The notes: generated by a model from the sequence alone, not told the origin. DNA of 64,000 bases from Moanibacter sp964542645 (GCA_964542645.1 CAZIUG010000015.1:124001-188000), one strand, 5' to 3'. Counted from the first letter of the stretch, positions 9,606 through 18,956 are shown. Numbers and translations are program-made.

Positions 9606-10376
9606 CTAACCAATCCCCATTTCTTGCATATGCCGGTAGCTGATTGCGAGACATTCGAAGGGGTCTTTCCCGTAGCATTGATCCTGCTCCACAAAAGCCC
9701 ACTCGACACCGACCTGGCGGCATGCGTCAATAATCTTTGGCCAGTTGAGATTACCTTCTCCCACTTCTGCAAAACGCTGGATCCGATCCCGATCAACCTG
9801 CATATCCTTAAAATGAATACCAGGTTGTCGGTCACCTAAGTCGAGAATCCACTGGATCGGATCACTACCACCAGCAACCAACCAGTAAACATCAAGTTCT
9901 GCTTTCAAGATTTCACTCGGAGCCTGTTTATAGAGACGCTCAAGCCAAGTATGACCGTCGTAACGAATTAATTCGTGGCTGTGATTATGGTAGGAAAAAG
10001 AAATTCCAGCTGAATTGAGTTTTTCCGCTATTGGACTCAACTCAAAGACAAATCGATCCAGGCCATCAAGGGACAGATATTCTTTGGGCAATCCCCCTAT
10101 AGCAGCGTGGCAACAGTCCCAAAGCTGATGGGTTTCGATGACACGATCAAGATCTCCGAGAAATTCGTTCCACCCAAAATGAGTGGCAGCAATGGTGAGA
10201 CCGTTATCCTCTGCAAGGTGGGCCACGTCGCCTGGGTTAACATCGCCGAAACCAGAAACTTGTACTCCCTTATATCCAATTTCCCTCGATTTCTTGAGTG
10301 CATCTGCCACCCCCTCGATAGTCTTGGTGAATTCTCTAACTGTGAACAACTGCGCGCCTGCCTTTAGTTCAGTCAT
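9606..10376 (-). CDS. xylose-isomerase-like TIM-barrel sugar isomerase/epimerase
   Basis: A 256-residue protein of the AP-endonuclease-2 / sugar phosphate isomerase/epimerase superfamily. The sequence runs through the expected barrel elements: GYKGVQVSGFG (about 34-44), GLTIAATHFGW (59-69), FSYHNHSHEL (about 147-156), AELDVYWLVAGG (about 179-190) and HFKDM (about 212-216), with the last His, Asp and Glu residues forming the usual divalent-metal site. Members act as ketose epimerases, inosose dehydratases or unknown isomerases. It is transcribed after a Gfo/Idh dehydrogenase gene on the same strand, with a 137-nt gap, the common pairing in inositol- or sugar-oxidation clusters. Exact substrate not inferable. 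Confidence 0.87.
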   Translation of the reverse strand: MTELKAGAQLFTVREFTKTIEGVADALKKSREIGYKGVQVSGFGDVNPGDVAHLAEDNGLTIAATHFGWNEFLGDLDRVIETHQLWDCCHAAIGGLPKEYLSLDGLDRFVFELSPIAEKLNSAGISFSYHNHSHELIRYDGHTWLERLYKQAPSEILKAELDVYWLVAGGSDPIQWILDLGDRQPGIHFKDMQVDRDRIQRFAEVGEGNLNWPKIIDACRQVGVEWAFVEQDQCYGKDPFECLAISYRHMQEMGIG

Positions 10377-10397
10377 GGCATGCGATTCTGAATTTTG

Positions 10398-10411
10398 GAC
10401 TGAATTCAGTC
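10398..10411. promoter_or_regulatory. 14-bp perfect palindrome upstream of the isomerase gene
   Basis: GACTGAATTCAGTC reads identically on both strands and lies 21 bp before the start of the TIM-barrel gene, in the 137-nt gap to the dehydrogenase gene. A dimeric repressor operator is possible. No promoter elements could be placed confidently and no other copy was noticed nearby. Confidence 0.25.
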
Positions 10412-10513
10412 AAGGGATCTCTACGACCCAAGATAGCCAAAGGAACCTCTACCTGAACACAAATTCAGTAAGAATGCCGAAAAGTCTCACAGAATCTAAT
10501 TCCTCTGTGCTCT

Positions 10514-11641
10514 TCAGCACTTTTCCTCCTGGCCACTTCGACTCGACCTATAAGCCGCATCAAGCAACTCGACAGCACGCAAACCACAGTACCCAGGCGA
10601 AAGATTCGCTTCCTCTAGCCCAAGGATCAATTCAACAAAATTGTGCAACGGACCATCACAAAGGTAGGCACCCTCATCCCTTCTAACATCCAATAATCGA
10701 TGCTCCCCATCATGGCGATAGAGATCAACCCGTTCCCGATCAATGTCGAAATTAAGCATCCCATCGGATCCAAAGATTCTCATATCCAGCTGATAGCGAG
10801 CTTCATCAGGCAGCGAGGCAGCCCCGGAAATTGTCGCGATAGCTCCATTCTGGAAAGTAGCTGTTATGGCGTCGTATATATCGACCGCAGCCCCCACCTG
10901 GCTCATTTTAGCAAACACTGCTTTCGGGTCCAATCCAGTTAGCCATATGAGAAGCCCCAGGGCATGACTCAACTGTCCCTGTCCATACCCACCCTCTGAC
11001 ACTATTGGATCAGAGTAGGTTTTGACCTCAATAGGCATGTAAGAACCAGCATATTCAGAAGTCTCCCCACTAAAGAGTCCTCTCCCACCAGGCGACGCCA
11101 TATGGCAGACTACGTGCTCTACTTCACCGACTAATCCTTCCTTCATCAATGCTTTGGCCTTTTTAGTAAGGGGGCGGTAGTGCCATCCATGAGATACAAC
11201 TAATTGCATACCAGACTCATTAGCAACACGGACAATCTCCCGAGCATCCTCGACCTTTGTTGCAAACGGCTTTTCGACATAGACATGGCATCCGGCCTTA
11301 AGCGCCGCAATAGCATGAGGTCCGTGCCAAGGGTGTGGCGAGGCGATCACTACACCGTCGAGTTCATGGTCAAAAAGCTCCTCATAGTCTGTAGTCGTCT
11401 CGGAGAATCCAAAGTCATGCTGCACCTTTTTATTGACTGTCTCGTCCAACCCACAGGCGCAAACCAGCTCAACATCGCTCCTCAATTTGAGGACTGGGAT
11501 ATGGTTACTAGTAGCCCACCATCCGATGCCTATAAACCCAATACGAGCTTTACGAACATTCGACTGAGGCCGATTTCTCGCCTCTGCAACCATCGCCTCT
11601 GTTATCACGCTAGGAAGGACCTCATGAATTTCGTCATTCAT
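10514..11641 (-). CDS. Gfo/Idh/MocA family NAD(P)-dependent oxidoreductase
   Basis: A 375-residue dehydrogenase. The Rossmann fold begins near residue 33 with GFIGIGWWATSNH and continues to VYVEKPFATK (about 115-124), in which the EKP lysine is the family's catalytic residue. The C-terminal alpha/beta domain includes GGYGQGQLSHALGLLIW (about 216-232), with the His typical of substrate-binding sites. Members oxidise or reduce sugars and cyclitols with NAD(P)+. It has an extended N-terminus of about 30 residues relative to many members; the ATG at 11641 has no clear Shine-Dalgarno. It precedes the TIM-barrel isomerase on the same strand and probably acts on the same carbohydrate. Substrate unknown. 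Confidence 0.9.
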   Translation of the reverse strand: MNDEIHEVLPSVITEAMVAEARNRPQSNVRKARIGFIGIGWWATSNHIPVLKLRSDVELVCACGLDETVNKKVQHDFGFSETTTDYEELFDHELDGVVIASPHPWHGPHAIAALKAGCHVYVEKPFATKVEDAREIVRVANESGMQLVVSHGWHYRPLTKKAKALMKEGLVGEVEHVVCHMASPGGRGLFSGETSEYAGSYMPIEVKTYSDPIVSEGGYGQGQLSHALGLLIWLTGLDPKAVFAKMSQVGAAVDIYDAITATFQNGAIATISGAASLPDEARYQLDMRIFGSDGMLNFDIDRERVDLYRHDGEHRLLDVRRDEGAYLCDGPLHNFVELILGLEEANLSPGYCGLRAVELLDAAYRSSRSGQEEKC

Positions 11642-11976
11642 TATCTTAGTTTTTTAAACACCCGGTTTGGGAAAGTCGATTTAGATAGGGAATGAACGCA
11701 GCTTTAAGCACCCTAGGTTTCCGAAAAGTCATAAAATCCAAACTCCAACCGGGACCTTAAAGACATTTGAGTAGCCCAACCAGGGCCTTTTGATCAGATA
11801 GCGAACTCAACAAACAAGCGTACCTCCATCACCGTCCGAGGGAAACCATTGGAAAACCCTGTTTCACCTACTTTACGACCAAGAGTTTCCTTCGTTTATT
11901 CACTCCCCGCTACACTACCCTATTAAGCGAAGTTTTCGAAAGAATCCCATAAACGCACCATCTGCTTTGTGGCCAT
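11642..11976. other. intergenic region, no gene recognised
   Basis: This 335-bp stretch, between the Gfo/Idh start and the end of the VOC gene, has no frame with protein-like composition and no strong hairpin or terminator. It must contain the promoter of the leftward dehydrogenase operon, but I could not place convincing -35/-10 boxes. Confidence 0.5.
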
Positions 11977-12408
11977 TTACGTTGATTCCAGCTGCACCCC
12001 AGGCCATTGATCGTCACTGGCCGTCACGTCTACCGTAATACCATCAGGATCCTCTACTTTAAACGACTCTGAAGGAGGAATTGAGGGGTCATATGCCTTA
12101 CCACCAGAAACCCCATCCCAGTAAATCCTGAAACCCATTCTTTCCAGACGAGAAGCTGCCTCAGACAAGTCTGATACCCTAACGCCAATATGTAGATAGT
12201 CTAGCATTCCACTGACATGCTCAGGACGACTGGGTCCTGAATGCTGAAAGACACGAAAGTTATGGTAACCATCGGTCAAATCGAAACACCGATCATCAAT
12301 GATACTATGAACTTTTAGACCCAAACCGTCCCTCCAAAAACGTATCGTCTGGTCCAATTTTGATGCCCGCACCCCAACGTGAACTAATGTGCTCATTGTT
12401 TTACTCAT
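11977..12408 (-). CDS. VOC (glyoxalase/dioxygenase-like) family protein
   Basis: A protein of about 143 residues with the paired beta-alpha-beta-beta-beta units of the vicinal oxygen chelate fold. The first repeat starts at LVHVGVRASKLDQTIRFW, where His is a likely metal ligand. The second starts at LDYLHIGVRVSDLSEAASRL and ends FKVEDPDGITVDV, whose acidic residue is the usual last metal ligand. Such proteins are lyases, isomerases or extradiol dioxygenases. I chose the ATG at 12408. A second ATG at 12396 is equally plausible, and a longer form up to 12444 is less likely because its first residues lie outside the fold. No Shine-Dalgarno helps the choice. It is divergent from the hydroxyacid dehydrogenase gene. 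Confidence 0.8.
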   Translation of the reverse strand: MSKTMSTLVHVGVRASKLDQTIRFWRDGLGLKVHSIIDDRCFDLTDGYHNFRVFQHSGPSRPEHVSGMLDYLHIGVRVSDLSEAASRLERMGFRIYWDGVSGGKAYDPSIPPSESFKVEDPDGITVDVTASDDQWPGVQLEST

Positions 12409-12553
12409 ACTATTAAAGATTTTAATAACTCTAAGCCCAGACACTCAAGCACGGAGTGCCGAAACCGAGGAAAGGATCTAACTATTCAAAATAAAAACAT
12501 ATTGACATGTCACTTTCAATGGAACCCTGATTGATTTCTAACTTATTATTAAA

Positions 12554-13525
12554 ATGAAGTCATCCATAGTAAAAGTCACATTAGCCTTTGATCTCGGTCA
12601 CAAATTTGTCAGTGACCTGCAGGCGACTTTTCCCAATGTTGAATTCCGCACTGCCTATACACCTGAAGAACAACTCAAGGAAGCACCCGACACCGAAATT
12701 CAATTCGGCCTGATCGACAGGGAGACTTACCTCGCAGCTTCGAACCTTCGATGGTTTCACTTTATAGGCATCGGCTTTGATTATATTCTAAGGGAGATTC
12801 CAGAGATCATCGATAACGATACAATCATGACGAATGCACGTGGGACCCACGTCATTCCAATTTCAGACCATGTGTTTGCCATGGTACTCGCTTTCGCTCA
12901 TCGAGTTCCAGAACTACTCGATGACCAGCATAATCACCGCTGGGAAACATATAAGTATCAAGGGCGTATCATCGAACTAGCCAACACAACCATGGGTGTA
13001 GTGGCCATGGGAGATATCGGCACAGCAGTAGCGCAGCGAGCCCAAGGCTTCGGTATGGATGTTTACGCGGTCGATATAAAAGAAATGGCTCCTCCACCAG
13101 GAGTCGCCGAAGTTTGGGATATTTCGCGCCTAGACGATCTTCTCAAGATCTCTGATTGGTTAGTTATCACCGCCCCGCTAACCGATCAAACACGGAACAT
13201 GATCGGCCTAAAAGAAATAAACCGCTTAAAACCAGGAGCACACGTTATTGTCGTATCACGAGGATCAATTGTTGATGAAGCAGCCCTCATACAAGGGCTT
13301 CGTTCCGGTCACATTTCCGGCGCAGCCTTAGATGCTACAGCAACCGAACCACTTCCGAACAATAGCCCCCTTTGGGACGAGCCAAATGTTATCATATCCC
13401 CACACGCATGTGGTGAATCCTCTCAACTCTTAGAACGACGAGGACAAATTTTTAAAGAAAATTTGCGGCGATACCTATCCAGTGATCCTCTAATTAATTT
13501 GTGTGACATGAAGGCTGGATATTAG
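12554..13525 (+). CDS. D-isomer-specific 2-hydroxyacid dehydrogenase
   Basis: A 323-residue NAD(P)-dependent dehydrogenase. The substrate domain occupies the two ends and the nucleotide domain about residues 105-285. The dinucleotide loop reads VVAMGDIGTAVAQRA (about 154-168), ending at an acidic residue in YAVDIK, which suggests NAD preference. The catalytic set is visible as Arg in VSRGSIVDEAAL (about 235-246), Glu in EPLPNNSPLW (about 265-274) and His in SPHACGES (about 282-289). The enzyme would reduce an alpha-keto acid such as glyoxylate, hydroxypyruvate or a sugar-derived keto acid. No Shine-Dalgarno; the gene stands alone between a divergent VOC gene and a convergent desaturase gene. 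Confidence 0.9.
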   Translation: MKSSIVKVTLAFDLGHKFVSDLQATFPNVEFRTAYTPEEQLKEAPDTEIQFGLIDRETYLAASNLRWFHFIGIGFDYILREIPEIIDNDTIMTNARGTHVIPISDHVFAMVLAFAHRVPELLDDQHNHRWETYKYQGRIIELANTTMGVVAMGDIGTAVAQRAQGFGMDVYAVDIKEMAPPPGVAEVWDISRLDDLLKISDWLVITAPLTDQTRNMIGLKEINRLKPGAHVIVVSRGSIVDEAALIQGLRSGHISGAALDATATEPLPNNSPLWDEPNVIISPHACGESSQLLERRGQIFKENLRRYLSSDPLINLCDMKAGY

Positions 13526-13557
13526 TTTTTGAGATCAACAATTCATACCCTCCGTTT

Positions 13558-14703
13558 TTATGTAGCATAGCTGTTGCAAAACTGGCCCCACTCATTGAAT
13601 TCAGCCTTAAACTGTCTCCTCAATTTTGTAATAAGCTCCTCCAATTCATCAATCCGAACCTGGTCTTCGAGTTCCGCCTTCTCAAGTCCCCAGTATTCTT
13701 TTAGACAACGATTCAGTTCTTTGATCTGTTCGTAGAGTCCGGAAGACATGGATCGGGCTTCCTCGACCAATCTCAATCTTTTCTCTAGAGTCAGATTCTT
13801 CATTCGCAGTATGCTCTTCAAGAGTAGTTTCTCGTCCTCCCTAATCAGACTCAGAAGAATTCGATATTTTTTAGCCCGTTTTAGATCCGAAGCCAATCCG
13901 AACTTTTCCAGGCACCATATTATGGTTTTTGAGGGATCAAATTGATACCAGCGTACACCGTTGCGATAGTCATAAGAGAAGGTGTGGTGGAAATTATGAT
14001 ATCCTTCACCAAATGTAAGGAAGGAAATAAACCAGTTGTTAACAGCAGTATGCTCAGTGGAATACGGCTTAGAACCTGAGAAGTGGGCCAACGAGTTTAT
14101 GAAGAACATACAGTGATGACCAAAGAACATACGAAGGAGGAACGCGAAAACAAAGGCTCCGAGATAATCCCCACTCAGCCAGCCAACCAACAAAATAACA
14201 GCTATGTTGGTTCCGACCATCAATCCGCCGTAGAACCTATGTTGAAACATTACCAATTTGTTTTTTGCCAGATCCTTGATGATATTTTGATCCCAATTCG
14301 ATCTCCGATGAAATAGCCAAATAAAGTGAGCCCACCAAAACCCTTTTTTAATATTGTAAGGATCCCGATCGGTATCAACGAACTTGTGATGGCGCCTATG
14401 GTCGTGGACCCAATCCAACACAGTCCCCGCTGCGGTCAAGTTTCCAGCTGAAATCACCAAAAATTCAGCTACTGGGTTCAGTTTGAAAGTCTTGTGCGAA
14501 TAAAACCGATGGTAGCCCACGGTTATGGCAAGACCAGATGCCGCGTAGAGCACGAAGCTAGAAAGAATAATTGAAAGAGATGGGGCTCCTAATTTGATCA
14601 GATAGATGGGCAATAAAGCAAAAAGAAGAATATGATAGATCCCTATAAAGAGGAGGACAGACCAATCAATATCGCGGTTAGTCTTCGAGAATTTTAACTT
14701 CAT
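13558..14703 (-). CDS. acyl-CoA/acyl-lipid delta-9-type desaturase
   Basis: A membrane di-iron desaturase of about 381 residues. The three histidine boxes are present: HRFYSH (HxxxxH), HDHRRHH (with HxxHH) and HNFHH, the last in EGYHNFHHTF. Four membrane helices flank them in the stearoyl-CoA-desaturase arrangement. The remaining C-terminal portion (about residues 250-381) is charged and helical, including a likely coiled coil (LEKAELEDQVRIDELEELI), longer than in minimal bacterial enzymes. It introduces a cis double bond into fatty acyl chains using O2. I used the ATG at 14703; an in-frame GTG lies six codons upstream at 14721. A second, different desaturase is encoded at about 34 kb. Confidence 0.9.
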   Translation of the reverse strand: MKLKFSKTNRDIDWSVLLFIGIYHILLFALLPIYLIKLGAPSLSIILSSFVLYAASGLAITVGYHRFYSHKTFKLNPVAEFLVISAGNLTAAGTVLDWVHDHRRHHKFVDTDRDPYNIKKGFWWAHFIWLFHRRSNWDQNIIKDLAKNKLVMFQHRFYGGLMVGTNIAVILLVGWLSGDYLGAFVFAFLLRMFFGHHCMFFINSLAHFSGSKPYSTEHTAVNNWFISFLTFGEGYHNFHHTFSYDYRNGVRWYQFDPSKTIIWCLEKFGLASDLKRAKKYRILLSLIREDEKLLLKSILRMKNLTLEKRLRLVEEARSMSSGLYEQIKELNRCLKEYWGLEKAELEDQVRIDELEELITKLRRQFKAEFNEWGQFCNSYAT

Positions 14704-15269
14704 CGCTGTAATATATTGCACTAGCCAGAAAACACACCCCGTCTAACGGTTATTATCAAGGAGAGGTTTATAAGATTTCTAGAAAGCACTATAACTGCAG
14801 CCGTATTTCGAGATGACATGCACGAGATAAGCAGACTTGTTAACGTGTGCTTTAATACGCATCAACATCACCTAAGAGCATAGAGTCAACGGCTTTTTCA
14901 AACTTCCTTTACTAGATTTCACCTCTCATTCGAAAGCTTTTGGCTAATCTTGAACCTTTTATGGCCTAGGGATACATCTCTTGGCATCATGTGACTCAAA
15001 CATAAAACTCATAGATTTTTCTTCCAGTTTTTTCACTAATATCTATGCCTGGAATTGGGCTGAAATATTTTTACAATGTTTCATTCGTAATTCACCTATG
15101 AGAACCGATGGTCCTGGATCTCATTCTACCAATGGACAACAGAAGCAAACAACGATCAAATGATATCCGTAAGATATTACCTATTCCAAAACATGGCAAG
15201 GTAGCTAGTTTTCTTAATTTACAATTACTCCCATCCTTGTAGATTTCCTGGATAATTCAGCTTCGAAAG
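14704..15269. other. long intergenic region upstream of thiG, no riboswitch recognised
   Basis: About 566 bp between two divergent genes. I searched for the conserved parts of a thiamine pyrophosphate riboswitch because thiG follows, but the only resemblance is a short TTGAACCT near 14950 without its partner helices. A 60-codon frame at 14981-15163 has no protein-like signal. No terminator hairpin was seen. Confidence 0.45.
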
Positions 15270-16064
15270 ATGCTCAGCCCACTTCACGTTGAACCACTGC
15301 ATATAGCGGATCGGAAATTTAGCTCCCGTCTTATGGTAGGGACAGGGAAGTTTGCTTCTAACGAACTTATGCGCGATGCGCTTGCGGCTAGTGAAACAGA
15401 GTTGGTTACAGTAGCCCTAAAACGTGCTAATCTCAAATCCGAAAATGATCCTTTTGCCGATATCCTTGAATACCTAGAAACCGATCGCTACATGGTTTTA
15501 CCCAATACCGCCGGCGCAATGAATGCTGATGAAGCTGTAAGGATTGCCCGGCTAGCTTTAGCTGCCGGATTACCTAACTGGGTAAAGCTCGAAATTCACC
15601 CTGATCCCAACTACCTTCTTCCAGATCCAATCGAAACTCTCCAAGCAGCGAAGACACTCATCAAGGAAGGGTTTGTCGTACTCCCTTACATCAACGCCGA
15701 TCCTGTGCTAGCAGCGCGTTTGCAAGATTTAGGCTGTGCTACTGTTATGCCTTTAGGCTCACCTATCGGTAGTAATCTTGGCGTCCAAACCAGAGCCCAA
15801 ATTGAAATCATTATTGAACAGGCAAGAGTCCCGGTGGTAGTGGACGCTGGGATCGGCTTACCTTCCCACGCCACCGAGGCGATGGAAATGGGGGCCGATG
15901 CCGTTCTAGTTAATACAGCTATTGCGATTGCAGATGATCCCCTTCAGATTGCACAGGCTTTTGCCGTTAGTGTTCAAGCTGGATGGGTTTCTCGTCACCT
16001 GGGAAAAAGTGACGCTTCTCTAGGAGCGCAGCCGACAAGTCCTTTAACCTCATTTCTTGACTGA
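15270..16064 (+). CDS. thiG: thiazole synthase ThiG
   Basis: A 264-residue TIM-barrel enzyme, the usual length. It forms the thiazole phosphate ring from 1-deoxyxylulose-5-phosphate, dehydroglycine and ThiS thiocarboxylate. Recognisable elements are SSRLMVGTGKF near the N-terminus, the catalytic Schiff-base Lys106 in WVKLEIHPD, GCATVMPLGSPIGS (about 154-167), and VVVDAGIGLPSHATEAMEMGAD with the C-terminal phosphate-binding loop (about 190-211). It is the first gene of a tight thiG-thiH-thiS cluster, with only 3 nt before thiH. Use of ThiH means tyrosine, rather than glycine via ThiO, supplies dehydroglycine. thiC, thiD, thiE and thiF are not in the window. Confidence 0.96.
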   Translation: MLSPLHVEPLHIADRKFSSRLMVGTGKFASNELMRDALAASETELVTVALKRANLKSENDPFADILEYLETDRYMVLPNTAGAMNADEAVRIARLALAAGLPNWVKLEIHPDPNYLLPDPIETLQAAKTLIKEGFVVLPYINADPVLAARLQDLGCATVMPLGSPIGSNLGVQTRAQIEIIIEQARVPVVVDAGIGLPSHATEAMEMGADAVLVNTAIAIADDPLQIAQAFAVSVQAGWVSRHLGKSDASLGAQPTSPLTSFLD

Positions 16065-16067
16065 TCG

Positions 16068-17219
16068 ATGGGATTTTCACAGTTACTACCGTCCCTCCCT
16101 ATCGAGGAGCTTGTACAACGGTCGCTGGAGTCAAAACCCCGCCATGTTAACAACATCCTGAAAAAGGGAAGGGCTGAATCACTTGAGGAATTCGCGGCCT
16201 TGATCTCACCCGCCGCCCTCCCTCACATTGAAGCCATGGCACAACTCTCCCAGAAAATTACTAAGCGCCAATTTGGGAAGGTAATTCGACTATTTGCACC
16301 GATCTATCTTTCCAACGAATGTATTAATATTTGTCGGTACTGCGGATTTTCCAGGGATGTTGATATTCCAAGAATCACAATATCGGTGGATCAATTCGTT
16401 AAAGAAACCCGACTCCTCTCAAGCCAAGGATTTCGTTCACTCCTCATTGTCGCGGGGGAACACCCAAAGTATGTATCTAATGGGTATGTTGAAGAGTGTA
16501 TTCGGAAATGTCTCCCGTTTATGCCCAGCATTCTTCTCGAGCTAGGACCTCTTGAGACCGAAGACTACCAGCCCATTGTCAAAGCTGGAGCCGAAGGCTT
16601 GGTTGTCTACCAGGAGACATACCACAAACCTACTTACTCTCAGATGCATCCGTCGGGCCCAAAGAAAAAATACGGTTGGAGAGTAGATACCGCGGAGCGG
16701 GCTTACGATGCTGGATTTCGTCGAATAGGGATCGGCCCACTGCTGGGCCTCTACGATTGGAGATACGAGGCAATCGCAATCGCCGCTCACGCCCGATACC
16801 TGTACCAACAGTGTTGGAAATTACACCTCTCAATAAGTCTACCGCGGCTAAGGCCAGCGTCTGGAAATTTCCAAACTAAGAACCAATATCAGTTACAGAA
16901 TCAAGAACTGGTCCAGTTAATCTGTGCCCTCCGAATGCTTCTACCTCACGTCGGGATTGTGCTTTCAACTCGGGAATTCCCAAATCTGAGAGACGGTCTT
17001 GTTCGGATAGGAATCACCACCATGAGTGCTGGTTCCAGTACCGAGCCGGGAGGCTACAGTCATTTCGACACCAATGCCTGGAGGCGAGTTGATGTACAAC
17101 CAGGGGAACAATTTCATATTGCCGACGAACGTTCCCCGGGAGAAATCGCCGCCATGATTCGAACTCAAGGCTACGAACCGGTCTGGAAGGATTTCGATCA
17201 GGCCTTGGTCTCCAGTTGA
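16068..17219 (+). CDS. thiH: tyrosine lyase ThiH (2-iminoacetate synthase)
   Basis: A 383-residue radical SAM enzyme. The [4Fe-4S]-binding CxxxCxxC motif is C85-INI-C89-RY-C92, followed by GFSR. Further family features are GEHPK (about 131-135), VYQETYH (about 182-188), the RRIGIGPLLGL stretch (about 219-229) and a C-terminal region with STREFPNLRDGL (about 306-317). It cleaves L-tyrosine with S-adenosylmethionine to dehydroglycine and p-cresol, supplying ThiG. The ATG follows the thiG stop after 3 nt, so the genes are co-transcribed and probably co-translated. Length and motifs are normal for the family. Confidence 0.95.
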   Translation: MGFSQLLPSLPIEELVQRSLESKPRHVNNILKKGRAESLEEFAALISPAALPHIEAMAQLSQKITKRQFGKVIRLFAPIYLSNECINICRYCGFSRDVDIPRITISVDQFVKETRLLSSQGFRSLLIVAGEHPKYVSNGYVEECIRKCLPFMPSILLELGPLETEDYQPIVKAGAEGLVVYQETYHKPTYSQMHPSGPKKKYGWRVDTAERAYDAGFRRIGIGPLLGLYDWRYEAIAIAAHARYLYQQCWKLHLSISLPRLRPASGNFQTKNQYQLQNQELVQLICALRMLLPHVGIVLSTREFPNLRDGLVRIGITTMSAGSSTEPGGYSHFDTNAWRRVDVQPGEQFHIADERSPGEIAAMIRTQGYEPVWKDFDQALVSS

Positions 17220-17243
17220 TTCAACCAAACCCAGCGGTATTAT

Positions 17244-17528
17244 ATGGAAGAACTGGAAGAGAGAGAGGGAGACGAACACATCAAGATTCTTGCAAACGGA
17301 AAGTCGTTCAATTTGGAAAAAGGAACTTTGTTGCCTGAGTTTATTGAATCTCTGAATCTTGATATAGACAGGGTAGTTGTCGAACTTAACAAAGGAGCTC
17401 TCTCCCCAACTCAGGCTACCGATATTGAGCTCAAAAGAGGTGATATCCTAGAGATCGTTAAGATTGTGGCTGGGGGAACAGCATCTAGGTCCTCAGATAC
17501 AAAGGGATTAGATCCGAAGGAAATTTGA
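17244..17528 (+). CDS. thiS: sulfur carrier protein ThiS with C-terminal extension
   Basis: A 94-residue beta-grasp protein. Residues 13-78 match ThiS (KILANGK at 14-20; VVVELNKG at 44-51; DILEIVKIVAGG at 67-78). Normally ThiS ends in the Gly-Gly that is adenylated and thiocarboxylated, but here 16 more residues follow Gly77-Gly78 before the stop. An N-terminal acidic extension of about 10 residues is also unusual. Placement 24 nt after thiH makes the identity secure. The tail means either a protease must trim the precursor before activation or a nearby downstream start/frame error is present. No reading-frame irregularity is visible. No thiF is nearby. Confidence 0.88.
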   Translation: MEELEEREGDEHIKILANGKSFNLEKGTLLPEFIESLNLDIDRVVVELNKGALSPTQATDIELKRGDILEIVKIVAGGTASRSSDTKGLDPKEI

Positions 17529-17597
17529 TCTGGTTCTCCGAATCTTCTAGATCCCTTAATCCTATAGAGTATCTGTTATTGTGAAAACTTCATCCCA

Positions 17598-18956
17598 ATG
17601 AGGATCGTTGATCTCAACACATTCGGAGGTATTGGAGCTAACTCTATTTTTGTCGAACTAGGGCCGTTCCGATTTGTGATCGACGCGGGAATGAACCCCA
17701 AGTTCGTAGGAAATCGCGCTCTTCCTGATTTTCGTCAGTTGAAAGATTTAACCCTTGATTTTGTTCTTCTTACACACTGTCACCTCGACCACCTGGGAGG
17801 GCTACCAGTTCTGATGCGCTACCAGCCTGATACCTGCGTGTTTTCTAGTACTGCATCAAAAGAAATTGCACCCAGAATGCTGCTCAACTCATGCGCAGTC
17901 ATGAAACGTCAAAAAAATGAATCCCCAATGTCCGAACTCCCCCTCTACTCCCGTAAGGAAGTACGGGAACTGAACAATCGCATCATGCCCGTACCTTATA
18001 ATCGTTCCTATGTGTTTCATGGTCATGGGGATGAAATTGTCTTTAATTTCCAACCTGCCGGCCACGTTCTAGGTGCATCCGGTGTGATCATCAGTTACAA
18101 AAATCGTAAGATCTTAATTACAGGGGACGTCCTTTTTGCACCGCTCCGAACTCTTTCCGGAGCTCAATTTACAAGAGGGAATGTCGATACCCTCATTATG
18201 GAAACAACCCGTGGCATGACTGAGCGGCCATCAAAACTCAACCGTGAAACCCAAATTGACGCACTGATCTCCAGCATCGACAAGGGCCTCGGTCAAGGGG
18301 GATCAGTCTTAATTCCGGTTTTCGCTTTTGGCAGGATGCAAGAAATCCTCACCCTGATCGCAGAAGCCCGTTCCAAGGGAAAACTTCGCCACAGCCCTAT
18401 CTACACTAGTGGTCTTGGTATGGACCTAGCTAAAATGTTTGATTCTATTTCGAGAAAGACTGGATTAGTGAATTTCCGGAAACGCTTGTTTAAAGAACTC
18501 CAAGTCCAGCCCTTGCCGCGTGATCTTGAAACAGGCAAGTTGCCGGCCCCCAATAGCCTCTATGTCCTTAGCAGCGGAATGCTTGTAGAGAATACTCCGT
18601 CCTACAAGATAGCTGCATCCCTTCTCGGTGGTGATGAAAATACGATTTGTTGGGTAGGTTACTGCGATCCTGATACACCTGGCGGGCGTCTCCTCGCCGC
18701 TAGACATGGCGATCTTTTTCTCTTTGATTCACTTGATTTCGAGTGTCGTATTGAGGCGCAAATCGAGAAATTTGATCTGAGCGGCCATGCAGATAGAGAG
18801 GAGCTCGTACAGTTTGCATTGGATATCAACCCTCGGGTGATCGTGTTAACCCATGGCGAAGAGACGGCTCGAAATTGGTTTAGAAATTCCTTTAAAGAGT
18901 TAATTCCACGGACAAGAATTGTGGACCCGGAACCTCTTGAATCATACGTTATTTGA
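17598..18956 (+). CDS. beta-CASP metallo-beta-lactamase-fold RNA-processing nuclease
   Basis: A 452-residue protein. The metallo-beta-lactamase core has the zinc motif H60-C-H62-L-D64-H65 in THCHLDHLGG, then a further zinc ligand in AGHVLGASG (about 154-162) and TGDVLF (about 175-180). A beta-CASP insertion (about 205-370) includes IPVFAFGRMQEIL and SSGMLVEN. The C-terminal part has SGHADREELVQF (about 395-406) and VIVLTHGEE (about 415-423), as in CPSF73-like and RNase-type members. The overall layout resembles the archaeal/bacterial CPSF-type family more than RNase J. It is predicted to cleave or trim RNA in the cytoplasm. It lies 69 nt after thiS and may be independently expressed. Confidence 0.9.
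   Translation: MRIVDLNTFGGIGANSIFVELGPFRFVIDAGMNPKFVGNRALPDFRQLKDLTLDFVLLTHCHLDHLGGLPVLMRYQPDTCVFSSTASKEIAPRMLLNSCAVMKRQKNESPMSELPLYSRKEVRELNNRIMPVPYNRSYVFHGHGDEIVFNFQPAGHVLGASGVIISYKNRKILITGDVLFAPLRTLSGAQFTRGNVDTLIMETTRGMTERPSKLNRETQIDALISSIDKGLGQGGSVLIPVFAFGRMQEILTLIAEARSKGKLRHSPIYTSGLGMDLAKMFDSISRKTGLVNFRKRLFKELQVQPLPRDLETGKLPAPNSLYVLSSGMLVENTPSYKIAASLLGGDENTICWVGYCDPDTPGGRLLAARHGDLFLFDSLDFECRIEAQIEKFDLSGHADREELVQFALDINPRVIVLTHGEETARNWFRNSFKELIPRTRIVDPEPLESYVI

Noticed and set aside
14940..15000. Possible thiamine pyrophosphate riboswitch before thiG
   Set aside because: Only a TTGAACCT-like string is present; the conserved CTGAGA and partner helices are missing.
14981..15163. 60-codon frame before thiG
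   Set aside because: No protein-like pattern, start context or conservation hint.
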